Shown here piece after piece: positions 16,949-25,942 of a stretch of 39,936 nt of DNA. How positions within the stretch are numbered: the stretch's first letter is position 1; each line of letters starts with the position of its first letter. The notes under the pieces were generated by a model that did not search any database, was not told where the DNA came from, and saw only the letters and a program-made list of their open reading frames with translations. Where the stretch lies: the NCBI GenBank assembly GCA_015487555.1, contig WFPK01000085.1, forward strand, positions 1-39,936. The letters are read 5' to 3'. Source of the DNA: Phycisphaerales bacterium (GTDB lineage: Bacteria; Planctomycetota; Phycisphaerae; Phycisphaerales; UBA1924). Position numbers and translations under genes: made by a program.

Positions 16949-17047
16949 TTTCGGTGCCACGACTCGCCCGAAGGGCGCAGTAGTGCCGAGTTCCAACCCG
17001 CTTCGAGGACACTACTGCGCCCAAGATGACGAGTCGTGGCACCGAAA
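16949..17047. repeat. Long nested inverted repeat between convergent genes
   Basis: The outer 18-bp arms are identical in reverse complement: TTTCGGTGCCACGACTCG at 16949-16966 and its partner at 17030-17047. Inner 13-bp arms lie at 16973-16985 (GGGCGCAGTAGTG) and 17010-17022 (CACTACTGCGCCC), around a 24-nt loop. It sits in the spacer between the DUF3465 gene (plus) and prpD (minus). No T-run follows either arm, so it is not a simple terminator. It could end both convergent transcripts or be a small mobile-type repeat. Confidence 0.85.
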
Positions 17048-17062
17048 AGTGGGCCCTTTGGC

Positions 17063-18688
17063 TTATTCAAACCCGTCGCGTGTCTGAATCTCAAAATCAT
17101 TGATCGACGCGATTTCTTCGACCGACTTCTCCGCCAAGCCATCAAACCGGGCGACAATCGGCGCGGGGTCTTCAAAGGCCAGCTTGCCGAGCAACTCAAA
17201 CTTGTGGGCCAAGATGCCCTTCAAGTCCGCTTCGGTGTTGCGGGCGTGCCCAGCCGGGTACATCACCATCCCCGAGTCGAACTCGGTGCCATCGGTGTCT
17301 TCGATAATCAGCGAAGTGGGGATCCCATCGGGGTATCGTTTGTCGTAGTCCTCGCCGCCGTGGAAGAACTCGATTTTTTCCATCAGCGAACGCGTGCGTT
17401 CGTTCTTGATCGCATTGGCATCAAAGTCATAGGGCTCGAGCATCAATGTCTTCCAGTCCGAGGTCTGCTGGCTCAGCGCCTTGCGCAGCAGCGTCGCGAC
17501 GATGTAAACCATCGAATGGTCCGCGCTCTGGCGGGTGGTCGGATTCCGCTTGGCCGGATCGCCAATAATACCAAATGCGGGCTCGTAGGCGGTGATTTTG
17601 ATTGTTTTGATCTTTGAGCCCGTTTCATCATCGAGCAGGTGAGGAGCCTTCTTCAAGAGATCGAGCAAGGCCTGCAATGCGCCCGCGCTCTGGTGCTCAT
17701 AGAGCCCGAGTTTGAAGTGCATCCCCATGACCGCAAAGTCCGATCCTGCCCGCCCGAGCACCAGATCAAACGGCGACGCGTCGGCCTGCTTGGTATTGGC
17801 ATTGTCCGTCCCGACGGCTTCGAACATCTGCCCGGGCCCTTCAAAGATGCGGAAGATGGATTCTGGATTCCGGAAGATATCCCGTGGGCCCATGAACCCG
17901 TTCATTGATCGCCGAACTGACATAATCGCGACTTCGGTCGAGATCGCCGCGCTTGCGCCCTTCGAATCCGAAAGCTGCTTGCCCGCGCGGATCGCGCGGA
18001 ACGGGATGTAGTGGGCAACGACCATCCCGATCGCCGATTCGATTTGCTCCGCTGTTGCCCCGAGCATCGCGCCAAATACCGCTGCCGATCCGATCGCACC
18101 GTGCACCACATGGTCGATCTTGTAGGTCTTGAGCGAGAACACTTCAGACAATCGCCCACGAATCTCGTCGAGGCAGATCATCGCTTTGAGTGCATACGCG
18201 CCGTCATGTCCGCCCATCTGGGCGCCGGCGATGCACACGCCATAGAAATCGTTGTGTCCGAACTCGCCGGCGGTATGCCCGAGTTGCGGGTTGTATCCAA
18301 AGTTGGTGCCGTTGGAATCCCACTCGCGGACCGCCGACCCGTTGGCCAAGGCTGCCTTCTCAGGGTGAACCTGCACATTTGATCCAAAGACCGTCGCCCC
18401 GCGCTGGGTCGCTTTGCCGAGCCGATGGGTGGCATCCGTCACCGGATACTGCAATGCCTCGTCACGGAGCACGGTCGGGGCGTTGGTTTTGAGCGCCAAG
18501 GCCGAGAGCCCGCAGAGGACCGCGTCGGTGAAGAACATATTGGTCCGTTCGAGCACCGATGCATCCGGCTCGCCCCGTTTGGCCGGGTCGTCAGAGAGGA
18601 AATCGATCGCGTACTGGGCGATCCCAAGCGCTTGATTGGTGTTGGCTTCGAGTTTGACATGGGTGTCGGCAGCGGTGGTGGTGGACAT
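17063..18688 (-). CDS. prpD: 2-methylcitrate dehydratase, MmgE/PrpD family
   Basis: A 541-residue protein of the MmgE/PrpD family, somewhat longer than the usual 480. Family-typical parts are GTNFGYNPQLGHTAGEFGHND, HVVHGAIGSAAVFGAM, SDSKGASAAIST and, near the C-terminus, NPTTRQSADHSMVY. It should dehydrate 2-methylcitrate to 2-methylaconitate in the methylcitrate cycle. The start at 18688 has GAGGAA about 6 nt upstream, so an extended in-frame start at 18712 is less likely. It is convergent with the DUF3465 gene across an inverted repeat and divergent from the thiolase. I see no internal damage. Confidence 0.87.
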   Translation of the reverse strand: MSTTTAADTHVKLEANTNQALGIAQYAIDFLSDDPAKRGEPDASVLERTNMFFTDAVLCGLSALALKTNAPTVLRDEALQYPVTDATHRLGKATQRGATVFGSNVQVHPEKAALANGSAVREWDSNGTNFGYNPQLGHTAGEFGHNDFYGVCIAGAQMGGHDGAYALKAMICLDEIRGRLSEVFSLKTYKIDHVVHGAIGSAAVFGAMLGATAEQIESAIGMVVAHYIPFRAIRAGKQLSDSKGASAAISTEVAIMSVRRSMNGFMGPRDIFRNPESIFRIFEGPGQMFEAVGTDNANTKQADASPFDLVLGRAGSDFAVMGMHFKLGLYEHQSAGALQALLDLLKKAPHLLDDETGSKIKTIKITAYEPAFGIIGDPAKRNPTTRQSADHSMVYIVATLLRKALSQQTSDWKTLMLEPYDFDANAIKNERTRSLMEKIEFFHGGEDYDKRYPDGIPTSLIIEDTDGTEFDSGMVMYPAGHARNTEADLKGILAHKFELLGKLAFEDPAPIVARFDGLAEKSVEEIASINDFEIQTRDGFE

Positions 18689-18800
18689 GGATTTCCTCGT
18701 GTTCTTTGACAAATGAAACAGGAGGGAATCTTAGCCCGCAATCACGCCTGATATGCTCCCGAATCAGACGGTATTTTGAGTTGAGATGTCTATGATCCTG

Positions 18801-18828
18801 ACCCCGCCGAGCGTGCGCCAGGCGGGGT
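18801..18828. repeat. Small inverted repeat upstream of the thiolase
   Basis: ACCCCGCC (18801-18808) pairs with GGCGGGGT (18821-18828) around a 12-nt loop. It lies 34 nt before the thiolase start, in the spacer diverging from prpD. It may be a leader hairpin or a REP-like unit. Confidence 0.4.
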
Positions 18829-18862
18829 ACAAACCACCATATACACCATACTGGAGATGCTC

Positions 18863-20059
18863 ATGTCCAACCAGCCCGTCATCGTCGCCGCCCGTCGAAC
18901 CCCGATCGGCAAGTTCTTTGGTTCATTCTCACGCGTCGCGTCGCCTGAGATCGGTGCCTTCGCCATCGAAGCTGCCCTCGCCGACGCACCCGCAGCCAAA
19001 GACCATGTAGATGAGTGTGTCATGGGGTGTGTCCTCCAGGCAGGCGTTGGACAGAACCCTGCCCGCCAGGCCGGGCTCAAGGCCGGGCTTCCCTCCACAC
19101 TCTCAGCCAAAACCATCAACAAAGTCTGCGGCTCAGGGCTCGAAGCCGTCATGATGGCCGCCCAGTCGATCAAAGCCGGTGACAACGAATGTGTGATTGC
19201 TGGGGGCATGGAGAACATGACCGGGGCACCACACTTCGCCCATGTCCGCGCCGGCATCAAGTACGGCCCGGGCACCATGGAAGATCACATGGCCTACGAC
19301 GGACTCCGGTGCGCCTTCGAGGGGTGGCCGATGGGCAATGCGGCCGAGCACACCGCCGAGACCTTTGGTATTACCCGCGAAGATCAGGACCGTTTCGCTG
19401 CCCAGTCCCACCAACGAGCAGCTGCTGCGTGGGAGGCAGGATACTTCGACGCCGAGGTCGTCAAACTCACCGGCGAACAACTCGGCAACCGGCGCAAGCC
19501 CGGCCCCGAAGGTGGCATTAGCATCGACGAGGGGATTCGTGGCGACTCAACCGCTGAAGGACTCGCCAAACTCCGCCCGGCCTTTACCAAGGACGGCACC
19601 GTCACCGCTGGCAATGCATCCCAAATTTCCGACGGCGCAGCTGCCACCATCGTGATGAGCGAATCAAAGGCTTCCCAGCTCGGGCTCGCGCCCTTGTGCA
19701 AGATCGTCTCCTACAACACCGCAGGCGTCGATCCCAAGGACATCTTCGCAGCCCCAATCGCAGGCATCAAAGGCGCACTCGACAAAGCCGGGTGGTCGAT
19801 CGACGAGGTCGATATGTACGAGATCAACGAAGCCTTCGCAGCCCAGCTCCTGTGCAATATCAAGGAACTCGGCATCTCCGAAGACAAACTCAACATCTGC
19901 GGCGGCGGCGTCGCGCTGGGACACCCCATCGGGGCATCGGGGACCCGTGTCCTCGTCACCCTGATCCACCAGCTCAAACGCACCGGTGGCAAGAAAGGCG
20001 TCGCTGCCTTGTGCCTCGGCGGGGGCAATGCCGTCGCGGTGTGCATCGAAATGTGCTGA
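18863..20059 (+). CDS. Acetyl-CoA acetyltransferase (thiolase)
   Basis: A 398-residue thiolase. The nucleophile cysteine is C89 in NKVCGSG. The histidine motif GGGVALGHPIGASGTR and a C-terminal cysteine motif CLGGGNAVA complete the active site. It should interconvert acetoacetyl-CoA and two acetyl-CoA, or cleave longer 3-ketoacyl-CoA; both the biosynthetic and degradative types share these residues. GGAG lies 6 nt before the ATG at 18863, better than the in-frame ATG at 18857. With prpCBD, and with the tyrosine pathway (which yields acetoacetate) further along, it fits a catabolic role. A weak terminator-like hairpin follows. Confidence 0.9.
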   Translation: MSNQPVIVAARRTPIGKFFGSFSRVASPEIGAFAIEAALADAPAAKDHVDECVMGCVLQAGVGQNPARQAGLKAGLPSTLSAKTINKVCGSGLEAVMMAAQSIKAGDNECVIAGGMENMTGAPHFAHVRAGIKYGPGTMEDHMAYDGLRCAFEGWPMGNAAEHTAETFGITREDQDRFAAQSHQRAAAAWEAGYFDAEVVKLTGEQLGNRRKPGPEGGISIDEGIRGDSTAEGLAKLRPAFTKDGTVTAGNASQISDGAAATIVMSESKASQLGLAPLCKIVSYNTAGVDPKDIFAAPIAGIKGALDKAGWSIDEVDMYEINEAFAAQLLCNIKELGISEDKLNICGGGVALGHPIGASGTRVLVTLIHQLKRTGGKKGVAALCLGGGNAVAVCIEMC

Positions 20060-20080
20060 TTTTTCGGTGGTTTTGAAAAA

Positions 20081-20101
20081 AAAACGCCTCAGGCTTGTTT
20101 T
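20081..20101 (+). terminator. Weak hairpin after the thiolase
   Basis: A short stem (GCC/GGC extended by AAAAC/GTTTT with a bulge) is preceded by a run of nine A. The structure is imperfect, so a terminator is only possible. Confidence 0.3.
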
Positions 20102-20177
20102 CAATGTTCAGCGTGCCCGATAAATCTCCGATCCTTTCCGAGCACCAACTCAACCGCTCAAATCGGAGGGCTGTCCT

Positions 20178-20609
20178 GTGACTTTTGATAACAACCTGAT
20201 CAATCGCCTCTCAACAAGTTTTCGCATTATCGAGCCTCAGCTTGATGAAGTCGTGTCCGTTTTTTATGCCAAACTCTTCGAGTCGGCACCACAAATCCGT
20301 TCGATGTTCCCCGATGATCTAGGCCGACAGAAAAAGCACATGGTCAACGCCCTGCTGCTCGTGGCCAAAAATGTCCCCGATATCGAAAACCTCATCGAGC
20401 CACTCAGAGAAATGGGCGCTCGTCATATCGCCTACGGCACCCAAGAGGCCCATTTCCCAATTGTCCGGGACACCATGGTCTACGCACTGGGAAAAGTGGC
20501 CGGGTACACATGGACGCCTCAGCTCAATGAGGATTGGACGCACGCTTTGAATGTGATCGCAGGATACATGATCGAAGGCATGCGCGAAGCACACGCCCAG
20601 GCCGCCTGA
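20178..20609 (+). CDS. Single-domain globin
   Basis: A 143-residue haem protein. The proximal histidine is H83 in GARHIAYG. A tyrosine at 30 (FYAKLF) takes the B10 position and a glutamine at 51 (GRQKK) aligns with the E7 position, the pair that binds oxygen or nitric oxide in flavohaemoglobin-type globins. The chain lacks any reductase domain, so it is a Vitreoscilla-haemoglobin-like protein. Likely roles are oxygen delivery or NO detoxification. The start is GTG at 20178, with GGAGGG 7 nt upstream; no earlier in-frame ATG has a site. A strong terminator follows, so it is likely monocistronic. Confidence 0.87.
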   Translation: MTFDNNLINRLSTSFRIIEPQLDEVVSVFYAKLFESAPQIRSMFPDDLGRQKKHMVNALLLVAKNVPDIENLIEPLREMGARHIAYGTQEAHFPIVRDTMVYALGKVAGYTWTPQLNEDWTHALNVIAGYMIEGMREAHAQAA

Positions 20610-20637
20610 GCCCTAAAACACCACCGATTTCACCACG

Positions 20638-20663
20638 AAGGCTCCCCAATGGGAGCCTTTTTT
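20638..20663 (+). terminator. Intrinsic terminator after the globin
   Basis: AAGGCTCCC (20638-20646) pairs with GGGAGCCTT (20651-20659) around CAAT and is followed by TTTT. Strong rho-independent terminator. Confidence 0.9.
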
Positions 20664-20719
20664 CGTCGAGCTCGCATAGGATCGTGCTCACATCCAGACC
20701 ATCAGCACACGAAAGCACG

Positions 20720-22516
20720 ATGACCATGCGCACCCATACTTGCTCACAACTCAACGAATCAAACATCGGCCAAACCGTCACCCTCTGCGGGTGGGTCAAT
20801 GCCTATCGCGGACATGGCGGCGGGCTGATCTTCGTCGATATGCGCGACCGCGCAGGCATCACCCAGGTGGTGTTCGATTCCGAAGATGGCAACGAGGCCA
20901 CCATGGAAGCCGGCGATCGGCTCCGCAACGAAGACTGCATCAAAGTCACCGGCGTCGTCCGCGCCCGAGGCAAGCCCAACCCAAAGATCGCCACCGGCGA
21001 AATCGAAGTCCTCGTCACCGAGCTCGAAGTGCTCTCCAAGACGAAAAAACTTCCCTTCATCCCCAGCAACGAAAAAGACCTCCCCAACGAGGAAGTCCGC
21101 CTGCGCTATCGCTACATCGACATGCGCCGCCCGACGATGCAGAGCATCCTCCGCACCCGCCATCGCATCGCCAAACTCACCCGAGACTACTTCGATGAAC
21201 ACGAGTTCATCGAGGTCGAAACCCCAGTGCTGTGCCGATCGACGCCCGAAGGTGCACGCGACTTCTTGGTACCATCGAGGAATCAAGAAGGTATGTGGTA
21301 TGCGTTGCCTCAGTCACCTCAGTTGTTCAAGCAGATTCTGATGGTGGGGGGGTGTGATCGGTATTTGCAGATCGTCAAGTGCTTCCGCGACGAAGACCCA
21401 AGAGCCGATCGCCAGGCCGAGTTTACCCAGATCGATCTTGAGATGAGCTTTGTCGATCGCGATGAAGTGCTCGAAATTATGGAAGGATTCGCCAAGAAAG
21501 TTTGGAAGGAGCTGCTCGATGTGGATCTCCCAGACTTCCCACGCATGACCTACAAAGAAGCGATGGACACCTACGGCATCGACCGCCCCGATACCCGCTT
21601 TGATTTGAAGCTCGTCGACATCTCCGATCTCGCTGCCAAGGCCGAGTTCGGGGTCTTCACCGATGCGCTCGCCAAGAACAAGGGCGTCGTCAAGGCCATC
21701 CGTGTGCCCGGCGCAGCGACCAAGTTCTCGCGCAAAGTCACCGACAAGTTCAATCCATTCGTCGAGCAGTTCGGCGCAGGCGGCGCTCCAACCGTCAAGT
21801 TTGTCGATGGCGAGTTCTCCACCGGCATCGCCAAGTTCCTCGCCAGCATCAAAGAAGAACTCATCGAACGGCTCGGACTCGAAGACGGCGACGCGGTCGT
21901 CTTCGGTGCTGACACCTACAACATTTGCACCAAGGCGCTCGGCGAACTCCGCCTCAAGATCGCCAAAGAGCATGACTACATCCCCGAAGGCAAATGGAAC
22001 TTCCTCTGGGTCTACGACTTCCCGATGTTCGAATACGACGAAGAATCCGGGCGATACCACTCGCTCCATCACCCATTCACTGCCCCGACCAAGGCCGAGC
22101 TCGAACGATTCATGGCCTGCGATGCCAAAGACATCGACACCGTTGAATCAATCGTCTCCGACGGCTACGACATGATCTGCAATGGCTCAGAAATCGGAGG
22201 TGGGTCGATCCGTATCCACCAGCAAGAGGTCCAGTCCAAGGTCTTCGAGCTTCTGGGGATGACTCAGGAAGAAGCCAAACTCAAGTTCAGCTTCTTGCTC
22301 GACGCCCTCACCTACGGCGCACCACCCCACGGCGGCGTCGCCTTCGGGCTCGATCGCTTGGTCATGCACATCATCGGCACCGAGAACATCCGCGATGTCA
22401 TCGCCTTCCCCAAATCACTCACCGGCGTCGATCTCATGTGCGAAGCACCCAATGTCGTCGACGACGAACAACTCGCCGAGCTCCATGTCCGCTCGACCGC
22501 GACTGTCCAAGCCTAA
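20720..22516 (+). CDS. aspS: Aspartyl-tRNA synthetase
   Basis: A 598-residue class II synthetase, the usual bacterial length. An N-terminal OB-fold anticodon domain (GWVNAYRGHGGGLIFVDMRD) is followed by the catalytic domain (YALPQSPQLFKQ, YLQIVKCFRDED, EFTQIDLEMSF). A bacterial GAD insert lies in the middle (about 290-410), and motif 3 is GLDRLVMHI. It charges tRNA-Asp (and possibly tRNA-Asn if non-discriminating, which I cannot decide here). I place the start at ATG 20720; another ATG lies two codons later (20726). The ribosome site is weak. The stop lies 28 nt before thiG. Confidence 0.94.
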   Translation: MTMRTHTCSQLNESNIGQTVTLCGWVNAYRGHGGGLIFVDMRDRAGITQVVFDSEDGNEATMEAGDRLRNEDCIKVTGVVRARGKPNPKIATGEIEVLVTELEVLSKTKKLPFIPSNEKDLPNEEVRLRYRYIDMRRPTMQSILRTRHRIAKLTRDYFDEHEFIEVETPVLCRSTPEGARDFLVPSRNQEGMWYALPQSPQLFKQILMVGGCDRYLQIVKCFRDEDPRADRQAEFTQIDLEMSFVDRDEVLEIMEGFAKKVWKELLDVDLPDFPRMTYKEAMDTYGIDRPDTRFDLKLVDISDLAAKAEFGVFTDALAKNKGVVKAIRVPGAATKFSRKVTDKFNPFVEQFGAGGAPTVKFVDGEFSTGIAKFLASIKEELIERLGLEDGDAVVFGADTYNICTKALGELRLKIAKEHDYIPEGKWNFLWVYDFPMFEYDEESGRYHSLHHPFTAPTKAELERFMACDAKDIDTVESIVSDGYDMICNGSEIGGGSIRIHQQEVQSKVFELLGMTQEEAKLKFSFLLDALTYGAPPHGGVAFGLDRLVMHIIGTENIRDVIAFPKSLTGVDLMCEAPNVVDDEQLAELHVRSTATVQA

Positions 22517-22544
22517 ATCCGTCCAGGCATAAGGAGACCATCCA

Positions 22545-23390
22545 ATGACCACCCTCCAAACCGAACCGGGATTGTCCTCACTCGATATCGCTGGGCATTC
22601 CTTCGACTCCCGCCTGCTCGTCGGCACCGGCAAGTACGCTTCGATGGAGCAAATGAAAGAGGCCCTCGACGCTTCGGGGGCCCAGGTCATCACGGTCGCC
22701 GTCCGGCGTGAGCGCTTGTTCAACGCCGAGGGCAAGAGCCTGCTCGAATACATCGACCTGAGCCGATACACCATCCTCCCCAACACCGCCGGGTGTTTCA
22801 CAGCCGAAGACGCGGTGCGTGTATCTCGGCTCGGGCGAGAACTGCTCGAGCAGCTCGAAAACCCTGGCGCGAGTTGGGTCAAGCTCGAAGTGCTCGGCGA
22901 CAAAAAAACCCTCCTCCCCGATCCTGTCGGTACCCTCGAAGCCGTCGAAACACTCGTCGCCGATGGTTTCAATGTCTTGTGCTATACCTCCGACGATCCC
23001 ATCAGCGCCAAGCGCATCAAAGACGCCGGTGCGGTCGCCGTGATGCCCGCGGGCTCACCGATCGGCTCAGGGCAAGGCGTACTCAATATCAACAACATCG
23101 TCCTGTGTTTAGAACTGCTCAAAGAGAACGATCCAGACTTCCCCGTCATCGTCGATGCCGGCGTCGGCAGTGCGTCCGATGTCGCCCTGGCGATGGAACT
23201 CGGCGCCGATGGCGTCCTGCTCAACACCGCCATCGCACACGCAACCGATCCGATCATGATGGCCCACGCCATGCGCAAAGCCTGCCAGGCCGGGCGTCAG
23301 AGTTATCTTGCGGGACGGATCCCCAAGAAGCTCTACGCCACCGCCAGCTCCCCAATGGAAGGCGCCATCTCCTACATCCCAGGCGAGTGA
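22545..23390 (+). CDS. thiG: Thiazole synthase
   Basis: A 281-residue ThiG enzyme. It forms the thiazole phosphate moiety of thiamine from deoxyxylulose phosphate, dehydroglycine and ThiS thiocarboxylate. The Schiff-base lysine lies in WVKLEVLGD. The phosphate-binding and substrate motifs [23 protein letters not shown] and DGVLLNTAI follow in the expected order. AAGGAG stands about 8 nt before the ATG. It lies 28 nt after aspS and may share its transcript, which is unusual since thiG commonly sits with thiS and thiH; none of them is nearby. No TPP riboswitch sequence precedes it. Length is typical. Confidence 0.93.
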   Translation: MTTLQTEPGLSSLDIAGHSFDSRLLVGTGKYASMEQMKEALDASGAQVITVAVRRERLFNAEGKSLLEYIDLSRYTILPNTAGCFTAEDAVRVSRLGRELLEQLENPGASWVKLEVLGDKKTLLPDPVGTLEAVETLVADGFNVLCYTSDDPISAKRIKDAGAVAVMPAGSPIGSGQGVLNINNIVLCLELLKENDPDFPVIVDAGVGSASDVALAMELGADGVLLNTAIAHATDPIMMAHAMRKACQAGRQSYLAGRIPKKLYATASSPMEGAISYIPGE

Positions 23391-23400
23391 TACCCTGTCC

Positions 23401-23482
23401 CGGTGGCCCGGCTCGCCGAGCCGGGTCTTCTTTTGATTTGAAATGTGCAACAAAGAACCCGGCTCGGCGAGCCGGGCCACCG
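23401..23482. repeat. Head-to-head 26-bp inverted repeat in a convergent spacer
   Basis: Arms 23401-23426 (CGGTGGCCCGGCTCGCCGAG and six further bases) and 23457-23482 are exact reverse complements. Each arm is itself palindromic (CCCGGCT/AGCCGGG) and is followed, in the outgoing sense, by a T-rich stretch (TCTTCTTTT on plus, TTCTTTGTT on minus). Transcripts from thiG and from the SDR gene each meet a hairpin plus T-run, so the element probably acts as a pair of facing terminators. The arm core resembles that of the repeat at 16949-17047. Confidence 0.88.
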
Positions 23483-23494
23483 CAGACTGTTTGG

Positions 23495-24205
23495 TTATGG
23501 ATTATTCATCACAATCGTCGAACCCGACGGCTCGCTCACTTCGCCAGTGATACACGCGATGATCTTCCCCGCCACCTGCTCCGCCGAGAGCGTATTCGCT
23601 GTCGGCAGCATCTCCTTGGACACGATCGACCGCAGCATCGCCGTCTCGATCGCACCGGGCGCGATGGTATACGCCCGAATACCGAGTTCGCCATACTCAT
23701 TGTGCAACGCCCGTGTCAGCCCATCAATCGCCGCCTTGGTGCACCCATAGACACCGAGCCCAACAAATGGATCGAGCATCGCGACCGATGCAACATTGAC
23801 CACACACCCCTTCGATTCGATCAGTGCTGGCAGGGCCAACTTCACCAGCTCGATCGGCCCGATCGCATTGACCGCAAAAAGCTCTGCAGTCTCCGATTCA
23901 CCCAGCTCGCCAAGCTTTTTACAGGTGCCCAGAGCAGCATTGTTCACAATGGCATCAATGCGTCCCAACCCATTGGCATGCTCCATGATTCGCATCCGAT
24001 CGTCATGGGCAGAAATATCCGCCGGGATCGCTACCCAATCGACTCCCTGTTCACCGATCGTCCTCCCGGTTTCTTCGAGCAAACCAAGCCGACGCCCGAT
24101 CAGCGCGACTCGATATCCACAAGCACCAAGCCCAAGGGCAGCAGCCCGCCCAACCCCTGACCCGGCGCCGGTGACAATTGCAACTGGTGATGAAGTGTTC
24201 TCCAT
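23495..24205 (-). CDS. Short-chain dehydrogenase/reductase
   Basis: A 236-residue SDR family oxidoreductase. The NAD(P)-binding motif TGAGSGVG lies at about 12-19, NNAAL at about 88-92, the serine in NVASVA, and the YxxxK catalytic pair in YGCTK. A FabG-like C-terminal end (APGAIETAML) is present. The substrate cannot be told from sequence. It diverges from pyk and converges on thiG across the inverted repeat. The ATG at 24205 has no clear ribosome site. The single SDR gene has no partner suggesting fatty acid synthesis. Confidence 0.87.
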   Translation of the reverse strand: MENTSSPVAIVTGAGSGVGRAAALGLGACGYRVALIGRRLGLLEETGRTIGEQGVDWVAIPADISAHDDRMRIMEHANGLGRIDAIVNNAALGTCKKLGELGESETAELFAVNAIGPIELVKLALPALIESKGCVVNVASVAMLDPFVGLGVYGCTKAAIDGLTRALHNEYGELGIRAYTIAPGAIETAMLRSIVSKEMLPTANTLSAEQVAGKIIACITGEVSEPSGSTIVMNNP

Positions 24206-24323
24206 GACCGATTCTAGTGCGCATCAACCATCCGATTACAACCCACAAATCATGAACTTCCGCCTTCCAAGCCGATAAAGACCGCATCACGATGATCCAC
24301 CACACCCCGCGCGGAGTGACTCC

Positions 24324-25910
24324 ATGCCACACCTCACCGTCCCGTCCTGGATGACCACCGACGAACCCTCACGCCCTGCCCATGCCAAAATCGTCGCCAC
24401 CCTTGGCCCGGCATCCGACTCCGACGAAATGCTCGAAAAGCTCATCGAAACGGGCGTTTCCGTCTTCAGGCTCAACTTCTCCCATGGCAATCTCGAAGAC
24501 ATGGACAAACGACTCGCGACTGTACGCCGGGCCATCGACACCTCCGGACGATGCATCGCCATCCTCGGCGATCTCCAAGGCCCGAAGATGCGCGTCTGCA
24601 AAGTTCCCGATCTCCATAGCGACGGCGGAATCATGCTCAAAACCGGAGACGAGGTCTATTTCCGCAAAGGACAAGGCGACGCCACCATCATCGACGGCTC
24701 GCCCACCTTCGATGTCACCTTCGACGCATTCTACGAAGATGTCCTCCCAGGACAACGCGTGCTCATCAATGACGGGCTCATCCGCATGCTTGCAGTCGAA
24801 CAAGAAAAAGGCAAATGGCTCCGATGTCGAGTCACCGTCGGCGGCAAGGTCACAAGCGCCAAAGGAGTTAATCTCCCCGAATCCGATCTCAACATGCCCG
24901 CAATCACCGAGCGGGACTGGGCCTGTGCCAAATGGGCTGCCGAGCATCAACTCGATTATCTTGCACTCTCGTTCGTCCGCACCGCAGACGAAATCCTTGA
25001 ACTCAAAGCCAAACTCGAAGAATGGAAATGCAGCGGCGAGCAACCCGGTGATAATGACATGGGCACCTCGATCCCCGTCGTCGCCAAGATCGAAATGCCT
25101 CAGGCGATTGCCAACCTCGACTCGATCATCAAAGCCACCGACGCCATCATGGTCGCCCGAGGCGATCTCGGCGTCGAGATGGATGTCGCCAAGGTTCCCA
25201 TCATCCAGAAATACATCCTCGCCAAGTGCAACGCCCTGGGCAAGCCTTGCATCGTCGCCACCCAGATGCTCGAGACCATGATCGAGTCGGCTACACCCAC
25301 CCGCGCCGAAGCCTCTGATGTCGCCAATGCCGTCCTTGATGGGTGCGACGCCGTCATGCTCTCAGGCGAAACCGCAGTGGGGGCCCACCCACATATTGTC
25401 GTCGAAACCATGCAGCGGATCATCAAAATCACCGAGTCCCGCATGGACCAGATCGTCCATCGCTCGGGCATACCAACAGACATGAAGGAATACCCATTCC
25501 GATCCGCCGCTTTGGCCAAAGGTGTCTGGCACATGGCCGAGGAACTCAACGCCAAGGCGATCGTCGTCTGGTCACAAGCAGGCGGGATGGCACGATACCT
25601 GAGCCAGTACGATTTCCGCGTCCCGATCTATGCCTACACCTCATCGAGGATCGCATCACACCGAATGGCCCTCTACGGCGGCGTCACCCCCATCTACACC
25701 CAACCACCCGAAACCGGTCGGCTTCGCGATTGGACCGATCAGGTCGAGAACCTGATCCGGGCGGAAGGGATCACCGAAGACGGCGATGCCGTCCTCTTGG
25801 TCGCGGGCAAGCCCCTCGGTGCCCTGCTGGCACAGAGCACGGTCAGCATCTTGCGGATGGGTGATTCATCGTCCGGATTTCGCGAAATGGTTGCCCAAGC
25901 CAATTCTTGA
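24324..25910 (+). CDS. pyk: Pyruvate kinase
   Basis: A 528-residue enzyme converting phosphoenolpyruvate and ADP to pyruvate and ATP. The N-terminal ATLGPAS and FRLNFSHG motifs, the ILGDLQGPKMRV stretch, the catalytic lysine in VVAKIEMPQAI, and MVARGDLGVE are all in the expected order. At 528 residues it is about 50 longer than the E. coli forms. The extra length is mainly in an N-terminal extension of about 19 residues (MPHLTVPSWMTTDEPSRPA) and small insertions (EWKCSGEQPGDNDMG). GGAG precedes the ATG. It has no operon partner on the plus strand. Confidence 0.93.
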   Translation: MPHLTVPSWMTTDEPSRPAHAKIVATLGPASDSDEMLEKLIETGVSVFRLNFSHGNLEDMDKRLATVRRAIDTSGRCIAILGDLQGPKMRVCKVPDLHSDGGIMLKTGDEVYFRKGQGDATIIDGSPTFDVTFDAFYEDVLPGQRVLINDGLIRMLAVEQEKGKWLRCRVTVGGKVTSAKGVNLPESDLNMPAITERDWACAKWAAEHQLDYLALSFVRTADEILELKAKLEEWKCSGEQPGDNDMGTSIPVVAKIEMPQAIANLDSIIKATDAIMVARGDLGVEMDVAKVPIIQKYILAKCNALGKPCIVATQMLETMIESATPTRAEASDVANAVLDGCDAVMLSGETAVGAHPHIVVETMQRIIKITESRMDQIVHRSGIPTDMKEYPFRSAALAKGVWHMAEELNAKAIVVWSQAGGMARYLSQYDFRVPIYAYTSSRIASHRMALYGGVTPIYTQPPETGRLRDWTDQVENLIRAEGITEDGDAVLLVAGKPLGALLAQSTVSILRMGDSSSGFREMVAQANS

Positions 25911-25942
25911 AAAAACACCGTCAATAGCGGCGTCAAATCCCC

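Noticed and set aside
22517-22544. TPP riboswitch before thiG
   Set aside because: Only 28 nt separate aspS from thiG, too short, and no conserved thiamine-box sequence is present.
22793-24160. Long open frame across thiG and the SDR gene
   Set aside because: It runs out of frame through thiG, through the inverted repeat and antisense to the SDR gene, and is Arg-rich without any domain.
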